Source: Bacteroides sp. M10 (GTDB taxonomy: Bacteria; Bacteroidota; Bacteroidia; Bacteroidales; Bacteroidaceae). From it: DNA of 64,000 nt. The notes below the pieces were generated by a model that worked only from the letters and a program-made list of their open reading frames with translations, had not been told where the DNA came from and did not search any database. Numbering within the stretch: position 1 is the stretch's first letter; the number at the start of each line of letters is the position of its first letter. The DNA is taken from NCBI RefSeq assembly GCF_014334015.1, contig NZ_CP060488.1, positions 6,282,501 through 6,346,500 on the forward strand. Reading direction: 5' to 3'. Made by a program: the position numbers and the translations under genes. This document shows positions 55,792 through 64,000 of the stretch, in pieces.

Positions 55792-56316
55792 ATGAAAAAA
55801 GATATCATACAAGAAAAAGAAAACTATACTCTCCGTACCTGGCAAACCGAAGATGCAGCATCATTAGCCCAATATCTCAATAACAAGAATATTTGGGATA
55901 ACTGCCGTGACGGTCTCCCCCATCCTTATAGTCAGGAAGATGCTAACGTTTTTCTCGCTATGGTACAAGCGAAAGAAAACATTCAAGATTTCTGCATTGA
56001 GGTAAACGGAGAAGCAGTCGGAAGTATCGGTTTTGTACCCGCTACGAATGTAGAACGTTTTAGTGCAGAAGTAGGCTACTGGATTGGAGAACCTTTTTGG
56101 AACCAGGGAATCGTTACTGACGCCCTGAAAGAAGCTATCAACTATTATTTCGAACACACTGATAAGGTACGTGTATTCGCAGTCGTATTTGAGCATAACT
56201 CCCCATCCATGCGGGTATTAGAGAAAGTGGGATTCACGAAAGTAGGAATTATGCAAAAGGCTATTTTCAAGAATGATAATTTCACGAACGCACATTATTA
56301 CGAACTTATCAAATAA
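55792..56316 (+). CDS. GNAT-family N-acetyltransferase (RimJ/RimL-like)
   Basis: A 174-residue cytoplasmic acetyltransferase. YTLRTWQTEDAASLAQYLNN begins the fold. EVGYWIGEPFWNQGIVTDAL contains the acetyl-CoA binding stretch (here NQGIVT in place of the classical Q/RxxGxG/A), and VFEHNSPSMRVLEKVGFTKV is the conserved end. This is the RimJ/RimL ribosomal-protein-acetyltransferase-like subgroup, whose members acetylate protein N-termini or small molecules. Substrate unknown. A single gene between two hairpins. Confidence 0.9.
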   Translation: MKKDIIQEKENYTLRTWQTEDAASLAQYLNNKNIWDNCRDGLPHPYSQEDANVFLAMVQAKENIQDFCIEVNGEAVGSIGFVPATNVERFSAEVGYWIGEPFWNQGIVTDALKEAINYYFEHTDKVRVFAVVFEHNSPSMRVLEKVGFTKVGIMQKAIFKNDNFTNAHYYELIK

Positions 56317-56331
56317 TCCGGAATTCATCAA

Positions 56332-56358
56332 CAGTCTGCCGGACAATCCGGCAGACTG
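56332..56358 (+). terminator. Perfect 12-bp hairpin after the GNAT gene
   Basis: CAGTCTGCCGGA and TCCGGCAGACTG pair without mismatch around CAA. There is no T run, so it may act as a stabiliser or a non-canonical stop. Confidence 0.5.
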
Positions 56359-56452
56359 CCCATAAACGCCTTGTCAACCCTGAATTAAATCTATAAAAAC
56401 CCTCCTCTTTTGCTCAAAAATCTTAAACCTGTGCATTTTTTACTCGGATTTC

Positions 56453-56482
56453 TTGTCAGAACCAAGCGTTTGAGTAAATTTG
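56453..56482 (+). promoter_or_regulatory. Promoter for the Etf/acyl-CoA dehydrogenase operon
   Basis: TTG (56453-56455), 19 bp, TAAATTTG (56475-56482): full consensus. The leader is about 90 nt to the ATG at 56579. Confidence 0.75.
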
Positions 56483-56578
56483 CACGCTGATAGTTAACCG
56501 GATAGTTTGGATAGCAAGAGATTACTACTTGACTACTGGCTGCTAACTTGTAGAAATACTAATACTAAAATTTATAGC

Positions 56579-57451
56579 ATGAGTTTGAAAATTGTTGTAT
56601 TGGCAAAACAAGTTCCTGACACACGTAATGTTGGGAAAGATGCCATGAAAGCCGACGGGACGATTAACCGCGCGGCACTTCCCGCTATCTTCAACCCCGA
56701 AGACCTGAATGCTCTCGAGCAAGCTCTTCGACTGAAAGATGCTCATCCAGGCTCTACCGTAACCATCCTGACCATGGGACCGGGACGGGCAGCCGACATT
56801 ATTCGTGAAGGACTTTTCCGTGGTGCAGATAACGGTTACTTGCTGACCGACCGTGCTTTCGCTGGTGCAGATACACTGGCTACGTCTTACGCACTGGCTA
56901 CTGCCATCCGCAAAATCGGTGATTGCGACATTATCATTGGTGGTCGTCAGGCTATTGACGGTGACACGGCGCAAGTAGGTCCGCAGGTAGCAGAGAAACT
57001 GGGATTGACGCAAATCACATACGCAGAAGAAATTCTGGAAGTGGGCGATGGCAAAATCAAGGTGAAACGCCATATCGACGGTGGTGTAGAAACTGTAGAG
57101 GGTCCGCTGCCTATCGTGATTACCGTAAACGGTTCTGCCGCTCCTTGCCGTCCGCGCAATGCGAAACTGGTTCAGAAATACAAACACGCCAAAACAGTTA
57201 CCGAAAAACAACAAGGTAACCTTGATTATACCGATTTGTATGACAAGCGTGATTATTTGAATCTGGTAGAATGGAGTGTAGCCGACGTAAACGGTGACCT
57301 TGCACAATGCGGTCTGTCCGGTTCGCCGACAAAAGTGAAAGCCATCCAGAACATCGTGTTCCAGGCTAAAGAGAGCAAAACCATCAGCGGCAGCGACCGT
57401 GACGTGGAAGACCTGATTGTTGAACTATTAGCTAACCACACCATCGGATAA
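56579..57451 (+). CDS. etfB: Electron transfer flavoprotein beta subunit
   Basis: A 290-residue EtfB. The ATG at 56579 opens the classical MSLKIVVLAKQVPDTRNV. It continues with INRAALPAIFNPEDLNALEQ, TILTMGPGRAADIIREGLFR, IIIGGRQAIDGDTAQVGPQV and EGPLPIVITVNGSAAPCRPR, covering the EtfB fold that holds AMP or, in bifurcating Etfs, a second FAD. It forms the EtfAB heterodimer, which takes electrons from acyl-CoA dehydrogenase. Etfs of anaerobes can also bifurcate electrons using NADH, but I cannot decide that here. First gene of a three-gene operon, 2 bp before etfA. Confidence 0.95.
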   Translation: MSLKIVVLAKQVPDTRNVGKDAMKADGTINRAALPAIFNPEDLNALEQALRLKDAHPGSTVTILTMGPGRAADIIREGLFRGADNGYLLTDRAFAGADTLATSYALATAIRKIGDCDIIIGGRQAIDGDTAQVGPQVAEKLGLTQITYAEEILEVGDGKIKVKRHIDGGVETVEGPLPIVITVNGSAAPCRPRNAKLVQKYKHAKTVTEKQQGNLDYTDLYDKRDYLNLVEWSVADVNGDLAQCGLSGSPTKVKAIQNIVFQAKESKTISGSDRDVEDLIVELLANHTIG

Positions 57452-57453
57452 TC

Positions 57454-58473
57454 ATGAATAACTTATTTGTATATTGCGAAATAGAAGAAGGTAACGTTGC
57501 AGACGTTAGCCTCGAACTTCTGACCAAAGGTCGTTCGTTAGCCAACCAGTTAAACTGTCAGCTCGAAGCTGTAGTTGCCGGAAGCGGCCTCAAAGATATT
57601 GAAAAACAAATCCTTCCTTACGGAGTAGATAAACTTCACGTTTTCGACGGTGAAGGACTTTACCCTTATACATCACTTCCTCACACAGCTATCCTGGTGA
57701 ACCTCTTCAAAGAAGAGCAACCGCAAATCTGTTTGATGGGTGCTACCGTTATCGGTCGTGACCTCGGTCCACGCGTTTCTTCTGCTCTGACCAGCGGATT
57801 GACTGCCGACTGTACTTCACTTGAAATCGGTGACCACGAAGACAAAAAAGAAGGTAAGACTTACAAGAACCTGTTGTACCAAATCCGTCCGGCATTCGGC
57901 GGTAACATCGTTGCTACGATTGTGAACCCGGAACACCGCCCGCAGATGGCAACCGTTCGCGAAGGTGTGATGAAGAAAGAAATCCTCTCTCCGACTTATC
58001 AGGGAGAAGTAATCCGTCACGACGTGAAAAAGTATGTAGCCGACACGGACTATGTAGTGAAAGTCATCGAACGCCATGTAGAAAAGGCAAAGAACAACCT
58101 GAAAGGTTCTCCGATCATCATAGCCGGTGGTTACGGTGTAGGTTCGAAGGAAAACTTCAACCTATTGTTCGACCTCGCTAAAGAGCTTCACGCAGAAGTA
58201 GGTGCCAGCCGTGCTGCTGTTGACGCTGGTTTCGCAGACCATGATCGTCAGATCGGTCAGACTGGTGTTACGGTTCGTCCGAAACTCTACATCGCTTGCG
58301 GTATCTCCGGACAGATTCAGCATATCGCCGGTATGCAGGAAAGTGGTATCATCATCTCCATCAACAACGATCCGGATGCTCCGATCAATACGATTGCCGA
58401 TTACGTAATCAACGGAAGTATCGAAGAAGTTGTGCCGAAGATGATTAAGTATTATAAACAAAATAGCAAGTAA
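57454..58473 (+). CDS. etfA: Electron transfer flavoprotein alpha subunit
   Basis: A 339-residue EtfA. The N-terminal domain has VYCEIEEGNVADVSLELLTK and LMGATVIGRDLGPRVSSALT. The C-terminal FAD-binding domain has IIIAGGYGVGSKENFNLLFD, VGASRAAVDAGFADHDRQIG, QTGVTVRPKLYIACGISGQI and SIIISINNDPDAPI-like (GIIISINNDPDAPINTIADY). All standard FAD contacts appear present. It pairs with EtfB to carry electrons between an acyl-CoA dehydrogenase and an acceptor. It starts 2 bp after etfB and ends 6 bp before the dehydrogenase gene. Confidence 0.96.
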   Translation: MNNLFVYCEIEEGNVADVSLELLTKGRSLANQLNCQLEAVVAGSGLKDIEKQILPYGVDKLHVFDGEGLYPYTSLPHTAILVNLFKEEQPQICLMGATVIGRDLGPRVSSALTSGLTADCTSLEIGDHEDKKEGKTYKNLLYQIRPAFGGNIVATIVNPEHRPQMATVREGVMKKEILSPTYQGEVIRHDVKKYVADTDYVVKVIERHVEKAKNNLKGSPIIIAGGYGVGSKENFNLLFDLAKELHAEVGASRAAVDAGFADHDRQIGQTGVTVRPKLYIACGISGQIQHIAGMQESGIIISINNDPDAPINTIADYVINGSIEEVVPKMIKYYKQNSK

Positions 58474-58479
58474 GGAAAG

Positions 58480-60186
58480 ATGGCTAATTATTATACAGAC
58501 ATACCGGAACTCAAGTTTCAATTGAACAATCCGATGATGAAACGTATTTGCGAACTCAAAGAACGCAATTACAGAGATAAAGATGAATTCGACTACGCTC
58601 CGTTGGACTTCGAAGATGCTGTAGACTCTTACGACAAAGTATTGGAGATTACAGGAGAAATCACAGGAGAAATCATTGCTGCTAACGCAGAAGGTGTAGA
58701 CGAAGAAGGTCCTCACTGTGCTAACGGTCGCGTAGAATATGCTTCCGGAACCAAACAGAACCTGGACGCTATGGTGAAAGCCGGCCTGAACGGTATGACC
58801 ATGCCACGCAGATTCGGCGGTTTGAACTTCCCGATCACTCCGTACACCATGTGTGCAGAAATCGTGGCTGCTGCCGACGCCGGTTTCGGAAATATCTGGT
58901 CTTTGCAGGACTGTATTGAAACACTGTACGAATTCGGTAACGCTGACCAACACAGCCGTTTCATTCCTCGCGTATGCCAAGGTGAAACGATGTCTATGGA
59001 CTTGACCGAACCGGATGCAGGTTCCGACTTACAGGCAGTTATGCTGAAAGCAACTTATAGCGAAAAAGACGGTTGCTGGTTGCTGAACGGTGTAAAACGT
59101 TTTATTACAAACGGTGATGCTAATCTTCACTTGGTATTGGCTCGTTCGGAAGAAGGTACAAGAGACGGTCGTGGTCTTTCTATGTTCATCTATGACAAGA
59201 ATGAGGGTGGTGTGAACGTACGTCGTATCGAAAACAAACTCGGTATCCACGGTTCTCCTACTTGCGAACTGGTGTACAAGAATGCTAAAGCTGAACTTTG
59301 CGGTGACCGCAAACTCGGTTTGATTAAATACGTTATGGCTTTGATGAACGGTGCCCGTCTGGGTATTGCTGCACAGTCCGTAGGATTGAGCCAGGCTGCT
59401 TACAATGAGGGATTGGCTTATGCTAAAGACCGTAAGCAATTCGGTAAAGCAATCATCGAATTCCCGGCAGTATACGATATGCTGGCTATCATGAAAGGTA
59501 AGTTGGATGCCGGACGTGCTTTGCTGTATCAAACAGCTCGCTACGTAGACATCTACAAAGCATTGGATGATATTTCCCGCGAACGTAAACTGACTCCGGA
59601 AGAACGTCAGGAACAGAAAAAATACGCCAAACTAGCTGACAGCTTTACTCCGCTAGCTAAGGGTATGAACTCTGAATATGCTAACCAGAACGCTTATGAC
59701 TGTATCCAGATTCATGGTGGTTCAGGATTCATGATGGAATATGCTTGCCAACGCATCTATCGCGACGCACGTATCACCAGCATCTACGAAGGAACTACCC
59801 AGTTGCAGACTGTAGCCGCTATCCGTTACGTGACTAATGGTTCTTACCTCGCTACTATCCGCGAGTTTGAGGCCATTCCTTGTTCACCGGAAATGGAACC
59901 GCTGATGTCTCGCCTGAAGAAAATGGCTGACAAATTTGAAGCAAGCGCCAACGCTGTGAAAGAAGTACAGGACCAGGAATTGCTTGACTTCACCGCTCGC
60001 AAACTGGTGGAAATGGCTGCTGATATTATCATGTGTCACTTACTGATTCAAGATGCCAGCAAGTCTTCCGAACTGTTCTCCAAATCTGCACACGTATATT
60101 TGAACTATGCAGAAGCGGAAGTGGAAAAGCATACAAACTTCATCGAAAACTTCGACAAAGAAGATTTGGCGTTCTACAAAAAGTAA
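58480..60186 (+). CDS. Acyl-CoA dehydrogenase
   Basis: A 568-residue flavoprotein that oxidises or, with a bifurcating Etf, reduces acyl/enoyl-CoA. Signatures are MSMDLTEPDAGSDLQ (FAD loop), LNGVKRFITNGDANLHLVLA, GLSQAAYNEGLAYAKDRKQF and IHGGSGFMMEYACQRIYRDA, with the catalytic Glu in SIYEGTTQLQTVAAIRYV. It is longer than the usual 380 residues: a C-terminal extension of about 110 residues (LMSRLKKMADKFEASANAVK, KSSELFSKSAHVYLNYAEAE) is seen in the FadE-like/DUF1974-type group. In this strict anaerobe the physiological substrate is unknown. Last gene of the etf operon, followed by a strong terminator. Confidence 0.94.
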   Translation: MANYYTDIPELKFQLNNPMMKRICELKERNYRDKDEFDYAPLDFEDAVDSYDKVLEITGEITGEIIAANAEGVDEEGPHCANGRVEYASGTKQNLDAMVKAGLNGMTMPRRFGGLNFPITPYTMCAEIVAAADAGFGNIWSLQDCIETLYEFGNADQHSRFIPRVCQGETMSMDLTEPDAGSDLQAVMLKATYSEKDGCWLLNGVKRFITNGDANLHLVLARSEEGTRDGRGLSMFIYDKNEGGVNVRRIENKLGIHGSPTCELVYKNAKAELCGDRKLGLIKYVMALMNGARLGIAAQSVGLSQAAYNEGLAYAKDRKQFGKAIIEFPAVYDMLAIMKGKLDAGRALLYQTARYVDIYKALDDISRERKLTPEERQEQKKYAKLADSFTPLAKGMNSEYANQNAYDCIQIHGGSGFMMEYACQRIYRDARITSIYEGTTQLQTVAAIRYVTNGSYLATIREFEAIPCSPEMEPLMSRLKKMADKFEASANAVKEVQDQELLDFTARKLVEMAADIIMCHLLIQDASKSSELFSKSAHVYLNYAEAEVEKHTNFIENFDKEDLAFYKK

Positions 60187-60209
60187 CAAATAATCGACTA
60201 AATCTCATA

Positions 60210-60247
60210 AAAGCATCCTTTCTTACGAAATGGATGCTTTTTTTATT
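60210..60247 (+). terminator. Terminator of the etf operon
   Basis: AAAGCATCC (60210-60218) pairs perfectly with GGATGCTTT (60232-60240), followed by TTTTATTTG. Confidence 0.9.
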
Positions 60248-60339
60248 TGTCATATTCTATTATTTTCCATTATTATTCTATACATTTGTCAGTGAGATAA
60301 GTAATTTTTTAATTGACGAATGTAGATAAAGATAGAAAT

Positions 60340-62094
60340 ATGGCACTCAAACCTTCCTATAATGACAAACTGTATTTGCCAGATTTATCAAACACAGAAA
60401 TCCTCATATTGGCTCTTGAAGCCTCTCAAAAACTTGAGTGGAATATCGAGCAGGTGACTTTGGAAGAAATCCGGTTTGAAGTTCCGTTCAATATGTATTC
60501 CCATGGAGAAGCAATAACCTTTACCATAGAAAAGGGAAGTGTCGGGGAAGTATCCGTTCGCAGTCAGTCTTCTTCCGTACAATTTGTTGATTATGGAAAG
60601 AACAGAAAAAATATCCAGAAGTTACGGGAAACAATGGAAGAAATAAAAGCCTCACTCACTCCGGAAGAACTAGCCCAAAGGGCCAAAGATTTCGAAGAAG
60701 AGTTCAACCGCCCGCTCACAGAAGAAGAAAAAGCCTACATAGAGGAAGAAAAGAAGAGGAACTCTTTCCTGTCTTTCTTCATTCCCCGCAAAGGATTTAT
60801 AGCAACTCCCATCCTGATAGACATCAATATTCTTGTATTCATTGTAATGATTGCTTCCGGAGTGGGTATTATGTCTCCTTCCACTCTGTCACTACTGAAA
60901 TGGGGAGCCGACTTCGGACCGCTGACTCTGACCGGTGACTGGTGGCGCACAGTGACTTGCAACTTCATACATATCGGAGCTTTCCATCTCCTGATGAACA
61001 TGTATGCTTTCATGTATGTAGGACTTCTGTTGGAAGAACTGATAGGAGGACGCCGTATGTTCGTTTCATACCTGCTAACCGGATTATGTTCGGCTGCATT
61101 CAGCCTGTATATGCACGGTGAGACAATCAGCGCCGGAGCTTCCGGATCTATCTTCGGACTTTACGGTATATTCCTTGCATTCCTCCTCTTTCATCGCATC
61201 GCCAAAGAACAACGAAAGGCATTGTTAACCAGCATCCTCATTTTTGTGGGGTATAATCTGGTTTACGGGATGAAAGCCGGCATTGATAATGCCGCCCATA
61301 TTGGCGGGTTGTTAAGCGGGTTTGTTCTGGGAATTATATATGTGGTCGGCTACAAGTTCGAGAAACCCGATGCACAGCGGACTGTCTCCATCATCGGGGA
61401 GCTTGGTATATTCTGTATATTCCTGTTCAGCTTCATGATCCTGTGCAAAAACGTTCCTCCTCTTTACCCGGAGATACGCAATGAATGGGAAAGCGGCATT
61501 GTGGAAGCCTATCTGAATGGTGAACTGGAAGAGGAAAACGAGAACAGTAATCATTCCGCTGTGAATGCTACGGACAATCTTTCCAGCAGGAAAGTTCCGG
61601 CATATACGCCTGTCGGCAATGACGATACGTGGCTATCTTATTATGATGCAGCCACCAAATTCAGTTGCCAGTATCCTACCAACTGGATAAAAATAGCAGG
61701 AGCAAAAGGAATTATTGATGGTGCGGAACCTCCATTACTCATGCTGGTCAACGGAGGGAATCAATTAACGATTACCGCCCTCACCTACGACACGCAGAAG
61801 GAGTTTGAACACATGAAAGAGTTATCACTCACTCTCCCAAGAAATGCACAAGGGGAACCGTCAGAAGATTACCAACTAAGCAATGTCAACATCAACGGAC
61901 TCCCCATGACAAAGATCACGAATCCCCTGCACATCGGGGCTCCTGATGAACCGGGAGAGGATGTAAAACAAATAGCGTTGCATTACTTTCAAGAGAGCAA
62001 GAAACGATCTTTTGCTATTGTCATGCTTGTCTATGACGAAGAAGCTGAAACCGATCTGAATGCCATTACATCAAGTATCCAGATCACCCAATAA
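60340..62094 (+). CDS. Rhomboid-family intramembrane serine protease with N- and C-terminal extensions
   Basis: A 584-residue membrane protein. The ATG at 60340 is preferred to a TTG at 60313, and a -7 candidate TACATTTG is at 60281-60288. An N-terminal cytoplasmic domain of about 145 residues precedes a rhomboid core: GDWWRTVTCNFIHIGAFHLL (the FxHxxxxHLxxN region), SAGASGSIFGLYGIFLAFLL with nucleophile Ser268, and DNAAHIGGLLSGFVLGIIY with His320. The C-terminal 190 residues (SYYDAATKFSCQYPTNWIKI, FAIVMLVYDEEAETDLN) form a soluble domain. Rhomboids cut membrane proteins within the bilayer. Substrates are unknown. It is followed by a small unknown gene after 7 bp. Confidence 0.9.
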   Translation: MALKPSYNDKLYLPDLSNTEILILALEASQKLEWNIEQVTLEEIRFEVPFNMYSHGEAITFTIEKGSVGEVSVRSQSSSVQFVDYGKNRKNIQKLRETMEEIKASLTPEELAQRAKDFEEEFNRPLTEEEKAYIEEEKKRNSFLSFFIPRKGFIATPILIDINILVFIVMIASGVGIMSPSTLSLLKWGADFGPLTLTGDWWRTVTCNFIHIGAFHLLMNMYAFMYVGLLLEELIGGRRMFVSYLLTGLCSAAFSLYMHGETISAGASGSIFGLYGIFLAFLLFHRIAKEQRKALLTSILIFVGYNLVYGMKAGIDNAAHIGGLLSGFVLGIIYVVGYKFEKPDAQRTVSIIGELGIFCIFLFSFMILCKNVPPLYPEIRNEWESGIVEAYLNGELEEENENSNHSAVNATDNLSSRKVPAYTPVGNDDTWLSYYDAATKFSCQYPTNWIKIAGAKGIIDGAEPPLLMLVNGGNQLTITALTYDTQKEFEHMKELSLTLPRNAQGEPSEDYQLSNVNINGLPMTKITNPLHIGAPDEPGEDVKQIALHYFQESKKRSFAIVMLVYDEEAETDLNAITSSIQITQ

Positions 62095-62101
62095 AGAGAA
62101 T

Positions 62102-62521
62102 ATGAGAGTATATATCCAAATCAAACAGTTAGGAAAGCGAAAGTGCAGTATCGAAAAGATTCCTATCGATTTTCCTGTTCCGCCTGTCAATGTACAGGGG
62201 TTGATCGAAGCCATCGTCAGTTGGCAAGTCTGCGAATACAATGAACGCTTGCAACAGAGCGAAGTGCTGAAATACCTCACACAGGAAGAAGTGGAAAATA
62301 AAACAGCTTCCGGCAAAGTAGGGTTTGCAGTAAACTATAATGGCAAACCTGCCGCAGAAGTCGAAGCCATCACCAATGCTTTGCAATCCTATGAGGACGG
62401 AATTTTCCGTATCTTCATGGATGATACGGAAACCGGAGACCTATCCTCTCCCATCCAACTTAAAGAAGAATCTACCTTAACCTTCATCCGGCTCACTATG
62501 CTGTCGGGAAGATTATGGTAA
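62102..62521 (+). CDS. Small hypothetical cytoplasmic protein downstream of the rhomboid gene
   Basis: A 139-residue protein starting at the ATG at 62102 (MRVYIQIKQLGKRKCSIEKI). The longer frame overlaps the rhomboid gene. It has no signal or membrane segment. The pattern (IPIDFPVPPVNVQGLIEAIV, QQSEVLKYLTQEEVENKTAS, GKVGFAVNYNGKPAAEVEAI) suggests an alpha/beta fold. I do not recognise a family. It starts 7 bp after the rhomboid gene and is followed 38 bp later by a long helical protein, so the three are probably co-transcribed and may form one functional unit. Confidence 0.78.
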   Translation: MRVYIQIKQLGKRKCSIEKIPIDFPVPPVNVQGLIEAIVSWQVCEYNERLQQSEVLKYLTQEEVENKTASGKVGFAVNYNGKPAAEVEAITNALQSYEDGIFRIFMDDTETGDLSSPIQLKEESTLTFIRLTMLSGRLW

Positions 62522-62559
62522 TCATTATCCTATAAAACACATTTAAAACGAAAAGAATC

Positions 62560-64000
62560 ATGAGACTGATTTATAATGACGCATTAAATAAACGGATTGC
62601 TCCGTACCTGGAAAGGTTAACGAAAAAGAGAACCAGTTTAGACAAAGAGACAATGGCACTGTTGGATGTATTTATGCAATACTTCAACATGGATACCCGG
62701 TATGGTGCATACAGCGATAAATTAGAGCCTTGCATCATCTATATTATCCAAGAAGAGAAGATTAAAAGCGTTGCCAATCTTTTCGATGGTAAATTGAACA
62801 AGCTACTCCGCTATCTATTGGGAGACGAGTACGCCCACCTGTTCCACACCTATCTGAAGCTCAAAGCACGGTGCCCGTACACTCACGGATACTCGCGCCG
62901 GTCACAACGGTCGGCAAATCCTCTTCTGCATATCGGCCACGTTATAGATGCACTGACCCAGTTTCTGAAACTGCGCGCCACCGGATTTACGGATCAAGCC
63001 ATACTGAACGGAGGAAACACTCCGGAAGAAATAGAAGCATACAAGGATTCGATGAACTGCCAAAACTGGATGGCCGCCCAAATAGCAGAAGGCAACCAGA
63101 CTGTCATTGAATACCTCAACAATGTGCTGACCAGTGAGAATAACGCCAACCGCCTCAACCAGGGACATCTCCAGGCTATCGCAGTAAGTGGATACCGCCC
63201 CTTGCTGGAACTGGAAGGGAAGTTACTTCTGGCAGCCAAGTTACAGGAGGGTCTCCGCCAAGCTATCGTGGAAACGATGGACGAAGGTTGTCCCGAAAGT
63301 TATCTCCATCTTTTCTCGGTCATCTGCGACAACGGCCTGCAACGATTTGCTTCCGTGAAACGCGGTATTGCAGTCAGTACGGGTATCGGAGAACAAGACA
63401 GCAGCGAACGTATCACCAATAAATATGTAGAACTGATCCATCGTTTTCTGAACGACCGGAAACAAGCACACAGTGCTCTTCAAAGCAAAGATACAGTCGA
63501 ACTCTATCTGGCTTTATGGAGCATCGGATTCTATAATACGGAAGAGATTCAGACGCTCGTACCGGAAATTATCAAGAAAGGTGCTAAATACCAGGTACAG
63601 ACATTACTTTATTTCTTACGCTGTACGCAATACTCCGGCATGAACCACCGCATCAGTAAAAATGCCTTTGAAAGATGGTATAAGGAACCATCGGTGGTGG
63701 CGGCTATCTTACCGTTGTATCTGTCCGGTCTCTATCTTAGCCGGTACGGAGGGCACAAAGACGCCCCGTCACTCCACGACTATTTTGATAGCAAAGAAGA
63801 GGCGGTCCGCCATTATGAATATCTGAAGCAAATCTATCAGTCCATCTCTGCCAAAGAGATTTATTCTCCTTATGTATTCCCTTGGGAAAGCACAGAACTC
63901 ACCCGTTCGGAAATCGTTCTCAAAATGGCATATATCACCTGGATGACTAATAATTCTGCATTGAAAGACGATCTTTGCAGCTATCTGCCCTCTCTGGATA
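62560..64000 (+). CDS. Large helical hypothetical protein (partial, runs off window)
   Basis: The frame is open from the ATG at 62560 (MRLIYNDALNKRIAPYLERL) to the window edge, 480 codons, with no signal peptide. It is almost wholly helical, with repeat-like stretches (LLALWSIGF-like turns: YLALWSIGFYNTEEIQTLVP, YQVQTLLYFLRCTQYSGMNH, VAAILPLYLSGLYLSRYGG). This resembles the N-terminal part of long Bacteroides proteins of the DUF4132/DUF5724 type, but that is only an impression. It follows the small 62102 gene by 38 bp. The end and any C-terminal domain lie outside. Confidence 0.75.
   Translation, partial: MRLIYNDALNKRIAPYLERLTKKRTSLDKETMALLDVFMQYFNMDTRYGAYSDKLEPCIIYIIQEEKIKSVANLFDGKLNKLLRYLLGDEYAHLFHTYLKLKARCPYTHGYSRRSQRSANPLLHIGHVIDALTQFLKLRATGFTDQAILNGGNTPEEIEAYKDSMNCQNWMAAQIAEGNQTVIEYLNNVLTSENNANRLNQGHLQAIAVSGYRPLLELEGKLLLAAKLQEGLRQAIVETMDEGCPESYLHLFSVICDNGLQRFASVKRGIAVSTGIGEQDSSERITNKYVELIHRFLNDRKQAHSALQSKDTVELYLALWSIGFYNTEEIQTLVPEIIKKGAKYQVQTLLYFLRCTQYSGMNHRISKNAFERWYKEPSVVAAILPLYLSGLYLSRYGGHKDAPSLHDYFDSKEEAVRHYEYLKQIYQSISAKEIYSPYVFPWESTELTRSEIVLKMAYITWMTNNSALKDDLCSYLPSLD

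Noticed and set aside
58162..58980. A 272-codon minus-strand frame across etfA and the acyl-CoA dehydrogenase gene
   Set aside because: It spans a gene junction of a well-defined operon and its product is Phe/Val-rich with no recognisable pattern.

Overview
The window looks like a chromosomal segment of a gut Bacteroides close to B. thetaiotaomicron. Three things point there: a SusC/SusD polysaccharide utilisation locus (PUL) with a hybrid two-component sensor, many SPII lipoproteins and TonB receptors, and promoters of the Bacteroides type (TTG, 19-21 bp, TAnnTTTG) without Shine-Dalgarno sites. No rRNA, tRNA, insertion sequence or CRISPR was seen.

Region 1 (1-26.7 kb) is a fructan PUL. It holds a sensor-regulator with a sugar-binding periplasmic domain, fructokinase, a FucP-type hexose transporter, two GH32 fructosidases, SusC/SusD, an aldose-epimerase-like protein and a BRO-N protein. 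Its outline matches, from memory, the levan locus BT1754-BT1765. Where I remember a surface GH32 endo-levanase in that locus, this one encodes two right-handed beta-helix lipoproteins that resemble GH91 inulin fructotransferases, one fused to a DUF4960-like domain. That suggests an inulin-type (beta-2,1) version of the PUL. The same region has an alpha-2-macroglobulin-like gene interrupted by one in-frame amber codon, and next to it a candidate 60-nt small RNA whose 5' end can pair with that gene's start-codon region.

Region 2 (26.8-39.5 kb) has a WYL regulator, patatin, a CPA2 antiporter, a 22-bp-period palindrome array, a divergent surface-protein cluster (Kelch/DUF4907 against DUF4270/barrel) around a 14-bp perfect inverted repeat, a secreted C1 peptidase, and a LytTR two-component pair preceded by a mostly gene-free stretch with competing hairpins.

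Region 3 (39.7-52.2 kb) is the least explained: an AraC regulator followed by two tandem copies of [DUF4925-like lipoprotein, DUF4925-like lipoprotein, TonB receptor]. Both copies have the same promoter layout with paired AGAACA repeats 52-53 bp apart. The receptors are nearly identical while the lipoproteins have diverged, which looks like an uptake system for an unknown ligand.

Region 4 (52.2-64 kb) has a small outer-membrane protein, a GH29 fucosidase, a MNT/HEPN pair, a GNAT acetyltransferase, an EtfB-EtfA-acyl-CoA dehydrogenase operon, a rhomboid protease and two unrecognised proteins, the last running off the window. Family calls rest on motif reading and memory, without database searches.
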